From: Toxoplasma gondii ME49
Taxonomy: Eukaryota; Apicomplexa; Conoidasida; Eucoccidiorida; Sarcocystidae
Direction: 5' to 3'
DNA length: 64,000 bases
Assembly: GCF_000006565.2 (NCBI RefSeq)
Contig: NC_031475.1
Location: 4,821,601-4,885,600, forward strand
The notes beneath the pieces were generated by a model. It saw only the letters and a list, made by a program, of their open reading frames with translations, made no database searches and was not told the DNA's origin. Below, piece by piece: positions 21,734 to 34,400 of this stretch. Every line of letters starts with the position of its first letter. Position 1 is the first letter of the stretch. The position numbers were made by a program, and so were the translations under genes.

Positions 21734-24700
21734 CCTGGAACAGCCAGCTTTGACGAAGGGCGAAGCACGAGGGCAACGGTCTCTCCAGTAAAGCAGCCTG
21801 GTGGTCCGAAGTGGTATTTTGTTTGCCTCTCGTTCCTCGCAAAGTTCACTTCTGCGAAACAGGGTTTCGTTGAAGTAGGCTTGACAACGCTACGAGGGGG
21901 AAAAGAATGCCATTCACCCTCGGAGAGCCGACCGGATTCAGAGACAAGGAGCTACGCGATCGAGGTACCCGCCTTCAAAGTCGCCGGTTTTCACGTGCAC
22001 TTTTGACTGTCTCCCTCGTCAGAAATACTCAGAACGCCACATCCGTGGAAACCCATTGAAATTTTCCGACACTGGCCAACAGACCGTCTAGGTGGTCAGA
22101 CACCGTGCGAAAAGTGTCGAGAAAGAGCCCTTCCACTGCATGCTTGCGAAACGTCTAATGCTGGTGGCGGCTGGGAGTCCCGCGCGAATAGTTCTGGCAC
22201 ATCACAAAAAATTCTTACGGATTCCTGATTTGCAAGTGAACATGGGGGGGCTTGTCGACTTACGTAGTCCACGCCTACCTGTGTGGGGCGCATCTCGAAA
22301 ATCTGAACTTCTTGTTTTCATCTAGCTTCGTGGGAAGGAACAGTACTCGGTGCTCCGCCCGTGCCGGACACAGCCTTCCAACTACATTCGGGCGGAGCAG
22401 CCGTGTGCTAATAATTCCAGCCGACGGGACGGAGAGAGTAACTATGCGGCTCCATCATCTAAGCGAAACTGCATTCTCACCAAAAATCAAAGGGTATGGC
22501 GAGGAACTGTCGTGGAAACACGACTGGATAATTTTTCAGTGAGTACCTCTTAGTGCCACAGTACCCCTGTAAGTCTCTTCGCTTCAGGGGGGTGACCTCT
22601 AGGACGCATCGTGGCTACCGTCAAGAAGCATACACTTTGAATACCCTCCAACCCGCAGAAATCCCTCTTTTGTTCCAGGTTTATTGGGTTTATAGTTGTT
22701 ATTTGTAGTATTAACAGTGGCAGAAAGCTACTACCTGACGCGGCTACGATCACGAATGTAGGACAAAAAGTCGACGTATTGCGACACCAGACCCAGAGGA
22801 GCCTACAAGCTGCCACGATGGTGGTCGCACATCTTGACAATCGCTATGCTTCTGCAGCCCCCAAACTGCATATTTCTCAGACGGAAAGAAGAAACCGCAT
22901 GAACTTGTGATCGCTGACGCTGAGCACTTCATCCACTTGCTGTCCACGATATAATTATCTATCTCGTGTTCGGTGTAGTGCCCCGTTTCCATATATATCA
23001 CACGTCTCTTGTAGCTTTGAGATCATGCTAACGGCGATAAGGGAAGTGAGCAAGAGGTGACGGATCCCTGTTCTCTGGAGAGTTAGTGTGGTCTTAACCC
23101 TGCAATCCAGTGGATCGTGCATATGAGTGTTCCCGTGATTCCCCAACATACCGTTATATTCTTTCGTGTGCACCTCTGTATAAGGTACTTTTTGCCTCTT
23201 ATGCTACCAGCAGCAACAACTGGGCAGACCTGCGAAGACGCTGTCCTTCTGCCAGACCAAGCACTTCATACGTAACGTTTTTCTTCAAAGCCGTGACGCC
23301 ACAGCGATAGGGGAGAGGGAAGAGTATTTGATGCATGGAACCTGCTTCACGAAGATGACGTGTAGCATTAGAGGGCAAGCGCCATTTTATCCATTCGTGA
23401 TCCGAGTTCAACTGCCAAGTAGACCTGTAACACCAGTCTCCGTGTACGACACGGAGGGCGAGCTGCAACTCCCTCCAGGACGACTGCATCGGCGAAAAGC
23501 GCCAGTAGAGATGTATGAATGTGTGTTTCAACTGAATACAATCTAATACGTTGAAATCGACGCTGCTTCTTGAAACTTAACGCCATGTTGGGGACCTCGG
23601 AGGTTCTTTTCTGCAGCTTGGCTTTGCTGGGGAAGGGTGCGGCGCAATAGCGTACTACCACGTTTTATCTTGCGTTGTGTAGCAGCTGGAATCCTTTCCA
23701 GTTGCGTAGCTGGTTTTGACTCCGAGCAAATAGCTTCTAGGCACAGAAAACTCCTCGGTGGTGACAATTCTGGACTGGGATTCACGCAGCTTCGGCGGGA
23801 GCAGTATCGAACAAACATCCCCTTTTACATACCACCTCTGCAGAGAAGAATCTGAAAACTCCGGAGTGGCGTACCCCTTCGGATTCATTAGTATTTCTAC
23901 AGTCTTGGATCATCGAGGCTGATGGCACTTGGTGAGAGACGCTTCAACAAGCGTCCCTCTCTGACGACCCAACTACTGTTTCTCCCCTCGTGTTTCCTCA
24001 TACCGAATCTGCAAAATGAGAACTCGGCATTTGGCTCAACGCTCCGTGATATCTTGAGCATGAACTCAGCCTATCTGTCGAATCATAACACAGCTGCCAA
24101 AAGCAGCATATGGGAACAGACAGCAGCGCCAAAGCATACCTGGCGCTATCGCCTCCAAAGAGCACGAAGCCCGTCAAACAGGTAAAGCGCAACAAGACTC
24201 CGTTCGTTTGATTCTGCGCAGTGAGCTAAATAGATACGAGAAGCTTGACAAGGACGAACGATCATAAAGGTACTTCCACCCAAAACCGGTGATTTGTCAG
24301 TACACATGTCTTCCCTTAATAGTCTCGGATTTTCATCTGAGCCAATGAAGCTAACACAGGAGCGCTTGGATCCGTTGATCACAGACCTTCAAAATATGAA
24401 CCAGTGGTCCAACTCATGACACTTCATTCGCCACAAAAAGCAGAGTCGTAACTCTCTGTCTCTGCACGGCTGAAACGATCCAATGTGACCTTTGGAAAAA
24501 CCGCAATGATTTCAGGACCTCCAGGGCGGTAGTGTCGCGCTGCCGCAACATGTGCCGCCCCCGTGTAAATCAAGAACAAGACACTATATTGATGATGTAA
24601 GCAAGACTTCCCGACTTCTATTTTATGATAATCCTCTTCACAGGACATTTTCGTGTTGCCTTCTGCGCTAAACTGTTCTAGCAGTACGGGCGGCAGTGCC

Positions 24701-25723
24701 ACACACAATGGTGACTGTAGGTCTGTGAAAAAGTATTCCAAAAAAGTACCCGTATTACAGGCTGCTTTTTCTCAATCAAAGGAATATGAACGGCACCATA
24801 TAGCATCGTTTTTTTGCGCCTGGAAGACAAAGGAACAAAACGCTGCTTTCCGTCACTGCGGCGGACCTGTTGCGACAAGCACGGCATTCAGCTGCAGTGG
24901 AAGTTGATCCTGAAACTAACTTTTTCGCGCAAGAAAAATTTGGAGCTCACGTGAAACTTCCAAGTTTCAGTGGACACAAATGACGACTAGCCCAGACAGA
25001 AGGACCAGCAAGCATCTTCTGCATGGACTTGTCTTTCCTTCAGTCACAAACGAATATGCCAGACACAGCATGGCAACACCTCCGCTGTGCCCGGTTTTCC
25101 CCTGCCTGCTTGCTTCTGTTTTAACCGCGGACTCAATCGAACTCGTGCATGTTCTAGTGGGACGACTGTCGACCTTCCAATGAATAAAGGTTGAACAACT
25201 ATTACTTTGTGTGAGGAGAGAACCTCTTCTGAAGTTCTGGCACCTGCTTTTGTCTCTGCGATCCTTATTCAGCGCAAATGACCTACTTCTGAACACACAG
25301 TTCGGGGTGGGTGTCTTCACCTCACTCGCAAGAGAATGTCGCGTCGGCTGCAAAACTACGGGAATGTGGCTTACAATAAACGTCGCGAATCTGTCGCCGT
25401 TTCCCCCCTCGAATCGCCCGGTTTCTTTTTTGCAGGCTGAAGGAGGGGCACCATTTTTCAAGCTGTCAAGGGATAGCCCACGTTCCTTCGCCCTCAAGAA
25501 CTCAGCTTATACAAGGGATTTTTTTTACCAGTCTCTTCGTTCTCGTTAGCTTTCTGCTTCGACGAAATCGCGGACTGAGGTGTGTGAAGGGACCTACACG
25601 TAGGCCGCCTCTGTGTTCGTAAAAGAAAATTAAAGCTCAAGATGTCTGGTTCATTCTCCACCTTCTTCCGTTGGGCTCCATGACATCAATGTGTCACGTC
25701 CTGCCGGCGAGACCGCTGCTACA
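21734..25723. other. Intergenic region, no confident gene
   Basis: About 4 kb between the dispanin-like gene and the OPA3-like gene, which are divergently transcribed. A + frame at 23637-23855 begins with a hydrophobic stretch resembling a signal peptide but has no ATG. A second ATG-initiated frame in another phase overlaps it at 23584. The 176-codon minus frame at 24967-25497 has no recognisable domain. None is supported well enough to call. Confidence 0.4.
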
Positions 25724-27097
25724 ATGGATGTCGTTTTCGAGTTCACTCGTGTCGTCATTTCTGCCGTTAGCAAAAGATGCGCCAGCGTCATCCTCGAAGT
25801 TGCTCGTCAGAACCCACGGTAGGTCCCGACTTAGGGTCCGTTACACCCTGGAGAATGGCCCACTTCCTTACATGCTGGACACCGAGGAAACGATACTTTT
25901 TGGTGCTTATTAGAAGATAGGGGTAGCGGCTGCGGGTAAATAAACCGTACACAGGGTGATCTTGTGAACACGACCTCGAACCACTTTCTCCAGAGCACAG
26001 CCGTCGTTTTCATCAAAAATCGGAGCCGGGATGTGCGGGCGTTTCCCCCGCTGCTACATATTCGCTTTGTACTCGATGCTTGTTCGCATTCATCGCGATC
26101 CTCTGACAAGCACTACGTGCGCGTCGCGTCTGTGTGGAGTCGAAATACTCCCGCGAGCACGCCCTCTACACACGGAAGTGTCAGCATCTGGAGTTCCTTC
26201 CACGAAGTGGTTTTAGCCCACCTCCTTCTTTGTTTCCCGCAGTTCTCTTCTGATAAGAATCATTCGAAAACCACATTCCAACGCAACTGTCCGCCCGTGA
26301 GAACCAGCGCAGCAGCGTTTCTTGTGCGTCTTCTCAGGTACAGTGGGCGCCTCATCGAGATGGGCCAGGCCACCAACCGGGCGTACGTACACCTGAAGTA
26401 CTTCAGCGGGAGAGTTCTCATGCCGCGCGGACCTTTGCACTCCCACGCGCGATGTGGGTCTCCACTGGCTTCGCAGTCTTCGCAGGCCAGCAGCGGCCTA
26501 CCGGCCTCCCCAAAGGCGAACCTGCAAGCCGCGGCTTCCGCCTCAGCAGACGGAGCGTCTTCTGTGGCAGCGCAGCGTTCTAGTGACGCTGAAACTCGCT
26601 CTCCCGGTGCCTCAGCGCAGACAGTCCAGGCAGACCCTTCCAACGCAACATCCTCCGGTGTTCCACCTCCCCCGGGTGTTTCATCTTCGACGAACTCCTC
26701 ATCTTCGAATGCCGCATCTTCATCGACCTCTTCGTCGTCATCGACTTCCTCGTCTTCCTCGAATTCCTCGTCTTCTGGAAGCCCACACACGGCGTCGTTT
26801 TCTCCGTGGAATCGGACAGGGACGAGGATCACTCTCAACGTAAAACCTCTTGACGATGACAAGGCACTTGAGGTAAGTGAGACAACGACATGCGGATCCT
26901 CTTCATCTCTCGCGTCTGCTGATGTCTCTCCAAGCTGCACACAGACGCGCTACCACGATCTGTATCTATATATCTGTCGTCCTCCATATGTCTTATGTAT
27001 CTGTATCTATGTCTATCTATGTGTATCTATAAGTATTTGTATGTACTTATATATTTCTACTTGTCTATATCTCTCTATCCATTTGTCCTTCCGCATG

Positions 27098-27128
<31 letters not shown>

Positions 27129-28091
27129 GGAGACAAGACTGCGAATGCGACTCTGCTGGTGTCAGTCTACGTGTGTGTTTTTTATTTCTTGCCATGTCCG
27201 AGCGTATTCGGCTATCCCTGCTGTTAAATCTGGAAGTGCATCTATTAGATTTCCGTGGTCGTTTCACTCTTCCGAGCCGAGACGCAGAGCGAGCAAGCGT
27301 AAGAGCGCGAGCCCCTGTAACGTGTCAGTTTACTGGAGTTGAGCCAGACTAGTGTGAAATCGGATTTTTCCGAGGCGTATACTAAACCAGCATTGTTAAG
27401 GACTACTACATCTTCCAAACCAGCTTGAATGTTCTCTGCGCAGTTGTCCTCAGAAAGCCTAGGATGTTGTTGGCGAGACCACAGCCCTCCATCGTCCTTC
27501 AGCTATTTTCTGTCACAGGTTTTCGCTTTTGTGCTCCGACACTCTGTACAACATACATGGCTGTTGGTACCTGGAAATCCGGCCTACAGAGAAAAGGGAG
27601 CGGTCTTATCAAGGGGTGTTTAGCTGGAAGTTGGCGTCGCTGAGTCGATCGCATTTCAGTTTTCGTGTACATTCATGTCCAGTACATGAAGGTGAAGTGC
27701 TGGACTTCAGTTTCCTTTATTGAAACGCGTTGTTTAGAGACAACTGGAGGTTTCCCCATGCTTTTTCCCTCCCGGCTTTTCCCAGGTTGGAGCTGAGGCA
27801 CTCAGCGATGGCCTCGTGATGCTGGTGATGCTCTGTCTCGTTGCGGTGGGTTTGTCCATCCGTCGTTTTTACGCTGCACGCGTCGAGGCCAAGGGGAGAC
27901 AGCGCGAGGCTGAACTGCGGGAGCGGCATGCAGAGACGCACCGCCAGTTGGAGCAAGTGATTCGTTTTCTTCAGCAGCATTATCCGGACTTTAAGCTTCA
28001 GGAAACTATTCCTCCTGAGACCACAGGTTCCCCGGACAGTCCCCCACAAGAAGAGGAACAGAGAACTGCTGGGCAGCCTAAGTCTCTGTAG
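25724..28091 (+). CDS. OPA3: OPA3-like mitochondrial membrane protein
   Basis: Proposed exons are 25724-25818, 26338-26872 and 27786-28091, giving 311 residues. The phases force the choice of the acceptor at 26337; another acceptor near 26240 leads to a stop. Exon 1 starts MDVVFEFTRVVISAVSKRCA, the OPA3 N-terminal helix with its SKP/SKR-like turn. It ends in RQNPR, equivalent to the family's HPRFR. Exon 2 continues YSGRLIEMGQATNRAYVHL, equivalent to the QANHRF segment. Residues 95-190 are a Ser-rich insert. VKPLDDDKALEVGAEALSDG (about 199-218) matches the 'PLNEEKAV..GAELLGE' core. It is followed by a membrane helix and a Glu/Arg coiled coil, as in other OPA3 proteins. OPA3 is a mitochondrial inner or outer membrane protein linked to organelle morphology. 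The protein is about twice the usual length because of the insert. Confidence 0.82.
26685..26775 (+). repeat. Ser-codon (TCN) simple repeat within the OPA3-like gene
   Basis: TCTTCG, TCATCG and TCTTCC units encode about 30 mostly Ser residues. They stay in frame in exon 2 and separate the N-terminal and core OPA3 segments. Confidence 0.85.
26960..27122. repeat. TATC/GTAT and TA microsatellites in an OPA3-like intron
   Basis: Degenerate TATC and GTAT units (26960-27090) run into a pure TA tract (27097-27122), all within predicted intron 2. Confidence 0.85.
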
Positions 28092-31000
28092 ACAAGGTTC
28101 GTGCTTTTGGGGAGACTCGCAGACGTTAGCGGCTGTGAAGGTCTTGCTTCAAGGCCGACGCGCGCGAGAAGAACAAAGCGACGTGTGTGGCCCCGATTTT
28201 CCACGCAGTGGGTTTTGTAGAAACACATCGTACACACCGAGGTGCCAAAGAAAAACCAATCGATGCCGTGGGGAGGATTGTTGCAGGTGTGACGTTTCTG
28301 TGGGAGAGCGCCCCTTGGGGGATTCAGTGCTTGAAGACTTTCGAGCTTATTTGGGGGCGGAATTTCTGGTTTGAGTTTACAGCATTTAAAGCTGGGCAGC
28401 TGCGACTGCAGGGAAGAGGAAAATTCTTAGGTTGGAGCTCTGTTGCGTTGTATTTCACGTGGGAAACAAAGGTCGAATTGTAACGGCAGAAAACGCTCTA
28501 AAAAGGCAGATTCAGGGGTTCCACGGTTCGAGGGTGGAGGCGTTTTGTGGCCCCGCCTGCGAATTCGGTGGCTGCTTCCGCTGGAGTCGAGTCGTGAAAA
28601 CTCCAGAGTTTCTGGGTTCCAAGAAGCGGTACCACAGAAGATTTTGCTTGCGCTTGTTGCTGTACAGTTCAGAGTTTTATTTACTCTGTCACTGAAGAGT
28701 TTTTTTCCCGAATCAGTGGCCAAGTTGCAAAGGTGTCAGGTGCGCCAAGGGGCCCCGCCACGTGCTAGGTCTCCCGTACTTGTATGTGCATGCGTGCGTC
28801 TTGCAAACATTCACAGGAAGTGTGTCTCTGTGCGACACATCTTTTTCACTTCCGCATTCAAGCGTGCACGCATCGGTCTCTCTACGGGATGCCGTTGCTT
28901 GTATAGACACACTTGTTTTCCAGGGAGTCAAACATCGGTAAAGGGAACCCATCGGCTGCGTGTGCAGCTTCCTCATGAGCTCTGCCGGATGTCTTCCGGG
29001 GCATTACCGACTTTCCCGCACACGAACTGAAAGACAATTCCACGTCCACCGAGACACTTCGTGCCGTACAGCTAAGGAGCAGGCTGTCAGCTTCGAGGTG
29101 GGCTGGGGTTTTGTCTGTTGCGTTTTCCCGCTGGTCTCACGCGAATTATTGGCAGGAAGATTTTCCGTCTGTCTCGCGAAAACGAAGATCCGTCATCCCT
29201 CCTCACTCTCGCGGATACAAAGGTTTGCGACCAAACAGAGAGGGGCGCAAAGCGATGGTTAGTCTTGTCACTTTGCACAGAACAAAGAGGCAAACCGCTT
29301 GAGTCGTAGCTGACTGCTGTCGGTTACGCCCATGTGCGTGAATGCGGCAGGGACTGCACATGACACCGTTTACACCGGAGACGTATCGAGGTACCGAAAA
29401 CGTTGAAGCCCTTTATCCGGACGGTGTTTGCTAGCTCTGTGGACAAAACAGTACCCGAGAGTAAGCAGGCTGCCCCCGAAGTCTTGCCCGAGCATGGTGA
29501 ACCTGCATACTGCGTTACCATCGCATTTGGGTTTCAGTAACGTTCGCGCTCCATAATACAAGAGGGAGTTCTCGGAACACGCTTTCGTAGGAGAAAAAGA
29601 TGCCTGAGGCGGGTGTGCAAATTGAGAAAGACACGCAGTCCGGACAAAAAAACGCCACCGGTGGAACCATCCCTGTGAGTATACGATCAAACATGGAAGG
29701 AATCTTTGTTCGACTGCCAAAAGAAGTATTTGTTTCAGTGGTATCCGCTAGTCTGAGGTGGGGTTCTGCGCCATATTATCACTTAGTCTCTAACGAAGGT
29801 AGGGTGTGACTTCGAACCGTGGGTGGTCTGGCAGGCCACGCTGTCTCGAAAAAACCCTTTCCTACGTAAATGTCTGCGGAAAAGATACTGTCAGGTCAGG
29901 CGAACCTCTCCACGGATTCATCGAGGCAAAAGTACTTAGCAACCCGTCAAAGCTATTTCAAGACTGAGTCACACAGCTAGTGGACGTAGACGCCACCAGG
30001 ACTGCGTAGTCAAACTATTCCTCAGTTTCAGAGTCAGCTGTGGGCTCGGGGAGAGAAAAATCACCTAACTCCGGTTTCACTTGTCGCAAGAAAGCGAAGC
30101 CGAGAAAGCACGGATATGACACACTTCTGCATATTTTGTTGGACTTCGATTGAACGGCAGGACCGACGGAGGCGACCGGCACGCGTTCGGCTACTGGTGG
30201 TTTTGATGGTCTTTGTCAACCGGATCCAAGTTCTATTGCGACTTGCAGATGCCCCTTTGTCGCGTTTTACAAAGGCAAAATAACCCTCGAACTTCCATTT
30301 CTTGTCGTTGTGCTGCGGCTTCACCTGTATTTGCAGAAGGCCTTTGCAAAACGTTCTATGCCCGATATTGTGTATCAGCATCCTTTCCTCGTAACACTTC
30401 CGTTTTACAGCCGCCTCTCGTCGGTACAGCCACCGCGGCTTCCTTCCATATGGAGGGTCGCGTGAAACTTATAGACGGTTGCACAGAAGATTCGAAAGGA
30501 TGGTCTCTTCTGGTCCTATCCCGTTTTCTTGAATTTCCATCAGACGACAGAGTATGGTTTTGTTAACGGTTCTTCGAGTCGCTTAGCGCTTGCTCGGCTC
30601 GCTCTGTTGCTCTTTCCCCGGTGGTTCCGCACTGTCCTGTTTTCCAGTTGTCAGCGTCTCTGTTTTCGAAAGTCTGCTTCAGCATGTAGATGACAGCAAG
30701 AGGCTCCCACGGAACTCTTGGTGAAGTACGCATGCAAAAGTCCTCATTTTCTGACGGAAAAATCCGGGCGGAACTCTTAATACTCTGCGCACACGAACCC
30801 GGGGCTCCTTTTCTCAAGAACGCGCCCCCCTGTCTCGTACACTTTCCCGGGGGTTTCTTCCTTTCTCCACCACTGTCCTTTTTCACTCCATGTTCCCCCC
30901 TTCCCTCTTCACCAGTCTCTCCGTTTTCCCCCAGATCTTCGTCTCGCGGGGTTGATCTAACTCGCACCGTTTTCTGCCTTCGGTTAACTCGGATCACTTC

Positions 31001-31461
31001 CGACAAGACAAACCCATTGTCCTCCGAGGACAATCGACGCACAGGCCGACAGTTCTGAAAACAACTCATGCAGATCTACATTTCAGGGATCTGCAGTTTA
31101 TAGCACTGCTTTCCACTTCTGGAGGTAACTCGTGCACATCTTGGTTTCAACGATCTCCGCGTTTCAACGCTGATTCCTATTTTCTCGTGTGAGTACAGGG
31201 TTTACGGCACTGCATCTAATCCGAGATAGTATGCGTAGGTTCGAGTGTCACCCTGAGGTAAAGTGCCAGAGCTAAACGCTACAAAGGGACTTATTTGCAA
31301 GATGAAATGTTTACTTACTCTACTGCGACTAAACGTCTGTTAAGGCGCAGAATCCGATGTGGTGATGAACGCACACCATCGGTGTACCTAAAGCGCCAGT
31401 GTCTCGACGTTCAGCGCAGCAGGAGGGAGCCCCCGAAGCATTTTCTCCCATTGAACAAAAG
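28092..31461. other. Region between OPA3-like and NCAPG2 genes
   Basis: The first part is likely the OPA3-like 3' UTR. The end is likely the NCAPG2 5' leader, with a polypyrimidine stretch at 30840-30960. Long + frames such as 28443-29030 have no family resemblance and are probably chance. A 168-codon ATG-initiated minus frame (30563-31069) is listed separately. I see no repeat family or RNA gene. Confidence 0.4.
30563..31069 (-). CDS. Hypothetical protein, unrecognised, weakly supported
   Basis: An uninterrupted ATG-to-stop frame of 168 codons lies divergently about 390 bases upstream of the NCAPG2 start. The predicted protein is hydrophilic, rich in Arg, Lys, Glu and Gly, with no signal peptide, membrane segment or recognisable motif. 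The opposite strand is also open over much of the same DNA, as expected for a polypyrimidine leader of the next gene. It may therefore be 5' UTR of NCAPG2 read backwards. I would not rely on it without transcript data. Confidence 0.2.
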   Translation of the reverse strand: MSCFQNCRPVRRLSSEDNGFVLSEVIRVNRRQKTVRVRSTPRDEDLGENGETGEEGRGEHGVKKDSGGERKKPPGKCTRQGGAFLRKGAPGSCAQSIKSSARIFPSENEDFCMRTSPRVPWEPLAVIYMLKQTFENRDADNWKTGQCGTTGERATERAEQALSDSKNR

Positions 31462-34400
31462 ATGGTGGGCTCCCAAGAACTCCCTGACTCCAGGCAAATC
31501 TCTGGACGTTTCTCTTCAATGGACTCGCCGCCTCCGGTGTCTGTCTCGTGTGCCGAACCGAAGACCTCGTCGCATGAAAACCTGAGGGCGACGGAGACCA
31601 CGCTCGCCTGTTTTCCGCCCTCCGCTCCAGAGCACTTCTCCCTTCCAGCGAAAACTCATACACTGGCACATGCAGTGGCCTCCTGGGAGTCTTTTCTCGA
31701 ACTTTTTCCGAGGCATGCGCGTGTGGATCTTCTGCGGAAACAGCCAAAATCTCCGGCGCCCCTCCGTCCGCTCACGCGCCTGCTCCACAGCCTGCCTGTA
31801 CATACACACCAGGCACTGTGGCTGTCAGTCGTGCGGCTCGTGAAGACAATCACAAAGGCGAACTCCTCGCCTGCAGCACTTGGCGTGTCAGCCGACCTGC
31901 CGAGTCCGAAGGCGGTTTCTCTCGAGAGTGAAGCGGAGACGAGTTCGAAGCATGCCAGAGCCGACGACTTCAACTCTGCGAAGGATGGGAAGCCCCAGAG
32001 TCCAGCCAGTGTTTTTTCCTGCGAGGAAGCGAACGCGAGTCCTGAGGCGGTTCTCCTGAACCGGTTCGCCGCGCTTACCCTGTTCCTCGGCACCTTTTTA
32101 GACCAACGAGTCGCGGTCGGCCAGCAACGAAGGCGAAGGCTGCATGCAGCGGAACAGAAGGCGGCTGCGATGTTAAATAGCCAGGGAAATGGCGACATCT
32201 GTGGACGTGTCTCGTCTTTTCCGGAGCAAGATGACACCGATGGAAAGGACACTACCGCCGCCGTCTCTGAAGCGTCTCTCCCCTTCCGCCCCTCGGTCCA
32301 GTCCCGACCGCAGGAAGACCGGCTGTCGGGACATACAGCGGCGGGGTGTACGTACGCGCCGCCGGTAGGTGTTTACCTCGTTGCTTCGTTTCTGAAAAAC
32401 AACTGCTTTCGTCTGCGTTTGCCGCGCAAGAAGCCTCTGAGGGAGAGAGCCGGCGTCGAAACCGAAGGCGCGACGCATGGAGAAGAAGCAACATGCGCCT
32501 CGACAGAGAGCGCCCGTCATGCCTGCATCACCTGCGACTGCCGTGAGGAAGGACTGAGTCGGAGGTCTGCGGAGGGAGAAAACGCGGACGACAAAGAGAA
32601 GGCGGAGAACCCAAGTGTCCAGACACCTGGCGGGACAGAACGGAGCTGCAGCGGCATGTCAGGAGACCCTTGCGAAGAAGATTTTGCAGAAGAGCTGCGC
32701 CTGATCCAGGAGCGCATTGGAGACATCGTAGTCAAGTTGGTCGAGCTCGGACTGTTTGTCTCTGTGCCAGCTGCGTCGCGTCTGCAGAGACGAGGTGGAA
32801 AGGCCTTCGCACTCGGACGCGACTTCCCAGAAACGCCTGCGGAAGGCGGAGCAGGGGAGGAGTGCGAGAAGGAGAAAGACGGCGAGGAAGAGGATCCCGA
32901 CGCAGGAGAAATCAGACAGATGCCCATGCCGGGGAGACAGTCCTTTGTCCTCTCTGCGCTGCTCCACCATCTCCAGCAAGTTGCGGCAGCCACGTCCGAC
33001 CCACAGGTAGGGAAGAGGGGAGATGCCAACCTAGGCTATCACCTGCATGTGTGTTTCAGCTTCAGAGTCAGGATGGGTCTATTTTTTTTGTTGAATGAAC
33101 CGAGACAGCGTGAGTCTTCTTGCGGGAAGCAGCTGCGTCTGCAAGTCTCCAAAATACTTGGGAGAAAACGCGTTAACAGGACGTCGCTGAAGTATCACAC
33201 ATGCTTGCGCTCTGCTCGCTCTATCGAATCGACGAAACGTCACCAGTTTAGAGTGGTTGGCGCAGAGCGCAGAGCGTAGAACCTCATGCGAAGTAAGTGA
33301 GTTGAAGAATGGAGGTTTTCTGAACTGCGTGAATCGCGTCGACCTGTGGTTCGATCGCCACCCCTTGCACTACCCAGTTATGGTAGGGTGCTCATGATTG
33401 TCCACTCATGTCCTCGTTGAGACCTGCGAACTCGCAAAGTTCCTCGCGTTGCTCGTAACCGCCGAATCTGAGTTCAGAATCGTGGGAGAGGTTCAGATGT
33501 CTTCCCGGGTGTCTTCCTCGCGGTTGTGGGCTGCTTCCTCGCACCCGTGTCTTCTGAGGCAGGAGCATCTACAAGCTCTAGAGGCAGAAGCTAGGACTAC
33601 GGCTTGAAGTCATGAGTGTGTTTACTTCATGCGCGTTTCCGTCTGAGTAGCTTGTCTTGCAAAGAGCCATATGATGTCCGAAACGATTAAAGAATATTTC
33701 TTTTAACCCGAATAGCGTCTCCATCTTTAATAGCTGTGCTTCAAATTTGAGGATTCCGAGGCTTCTCACTTTTTTCTCGCTTTCTTCTCAGGAGCTGAGT
33801 CAACGTCTTCGTGGTCTTGCTCGCTTTGCGCGACGGCCTCACGTGGCTGCGCCTCTCGAGCGGGCGCTCGCTGCTGCCGATCGAGTCTGCTCGAGGCCTT
33901 CCCGTTTTGCTTCTTCCTCTTCTTCCTCTTCGTCTTCCTCCTCTTCTGCTTCGTCTTCCTCCTCTTCTGCGTCTTTTTCTTCTGATGGCTGGAGTTTTCA
34001 GCAGGCGTCTCATGAAGTGGAGACGCCAGGCGCCAGAGGCCGCCGAGAGAGAGACGTGATAGTGGAGAAAGCGCTTGTTCTCGTTCTGCTGCTCCTGCAG
34101 CCTCCCGCCTTCCCCCTGCTGCGAGACGAAGGGACTCAGAGACTCGTCGCCTCGTGGTGGGGTCGCCACACGGCTCTCCGTGAGCTCTTCTTCAATGTAA
34201 GCAGTGCCATCTCGTTTCTCCACGCTCAAGAGTCGAGCGAAGAGGTGCGAGGTCCCCACCGTTCCTTCCAGAAGAAGACTTGTGAATAGGAGTCCAGTGA
34301 GGAGACACAGACATCCAAGTTCTATATGGCTTTTCTGATGTTGTAAGACCTAGGATACCTGCTGTGACTTTATTTAAGAGGTACAGACATCCCAGATGTT

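Noticed and set aside
33330..33370. tRNA T-loop-like TTCGATC near 33350
   Set aside because: No flanking cloverleaf can be drawn; treated as chance.
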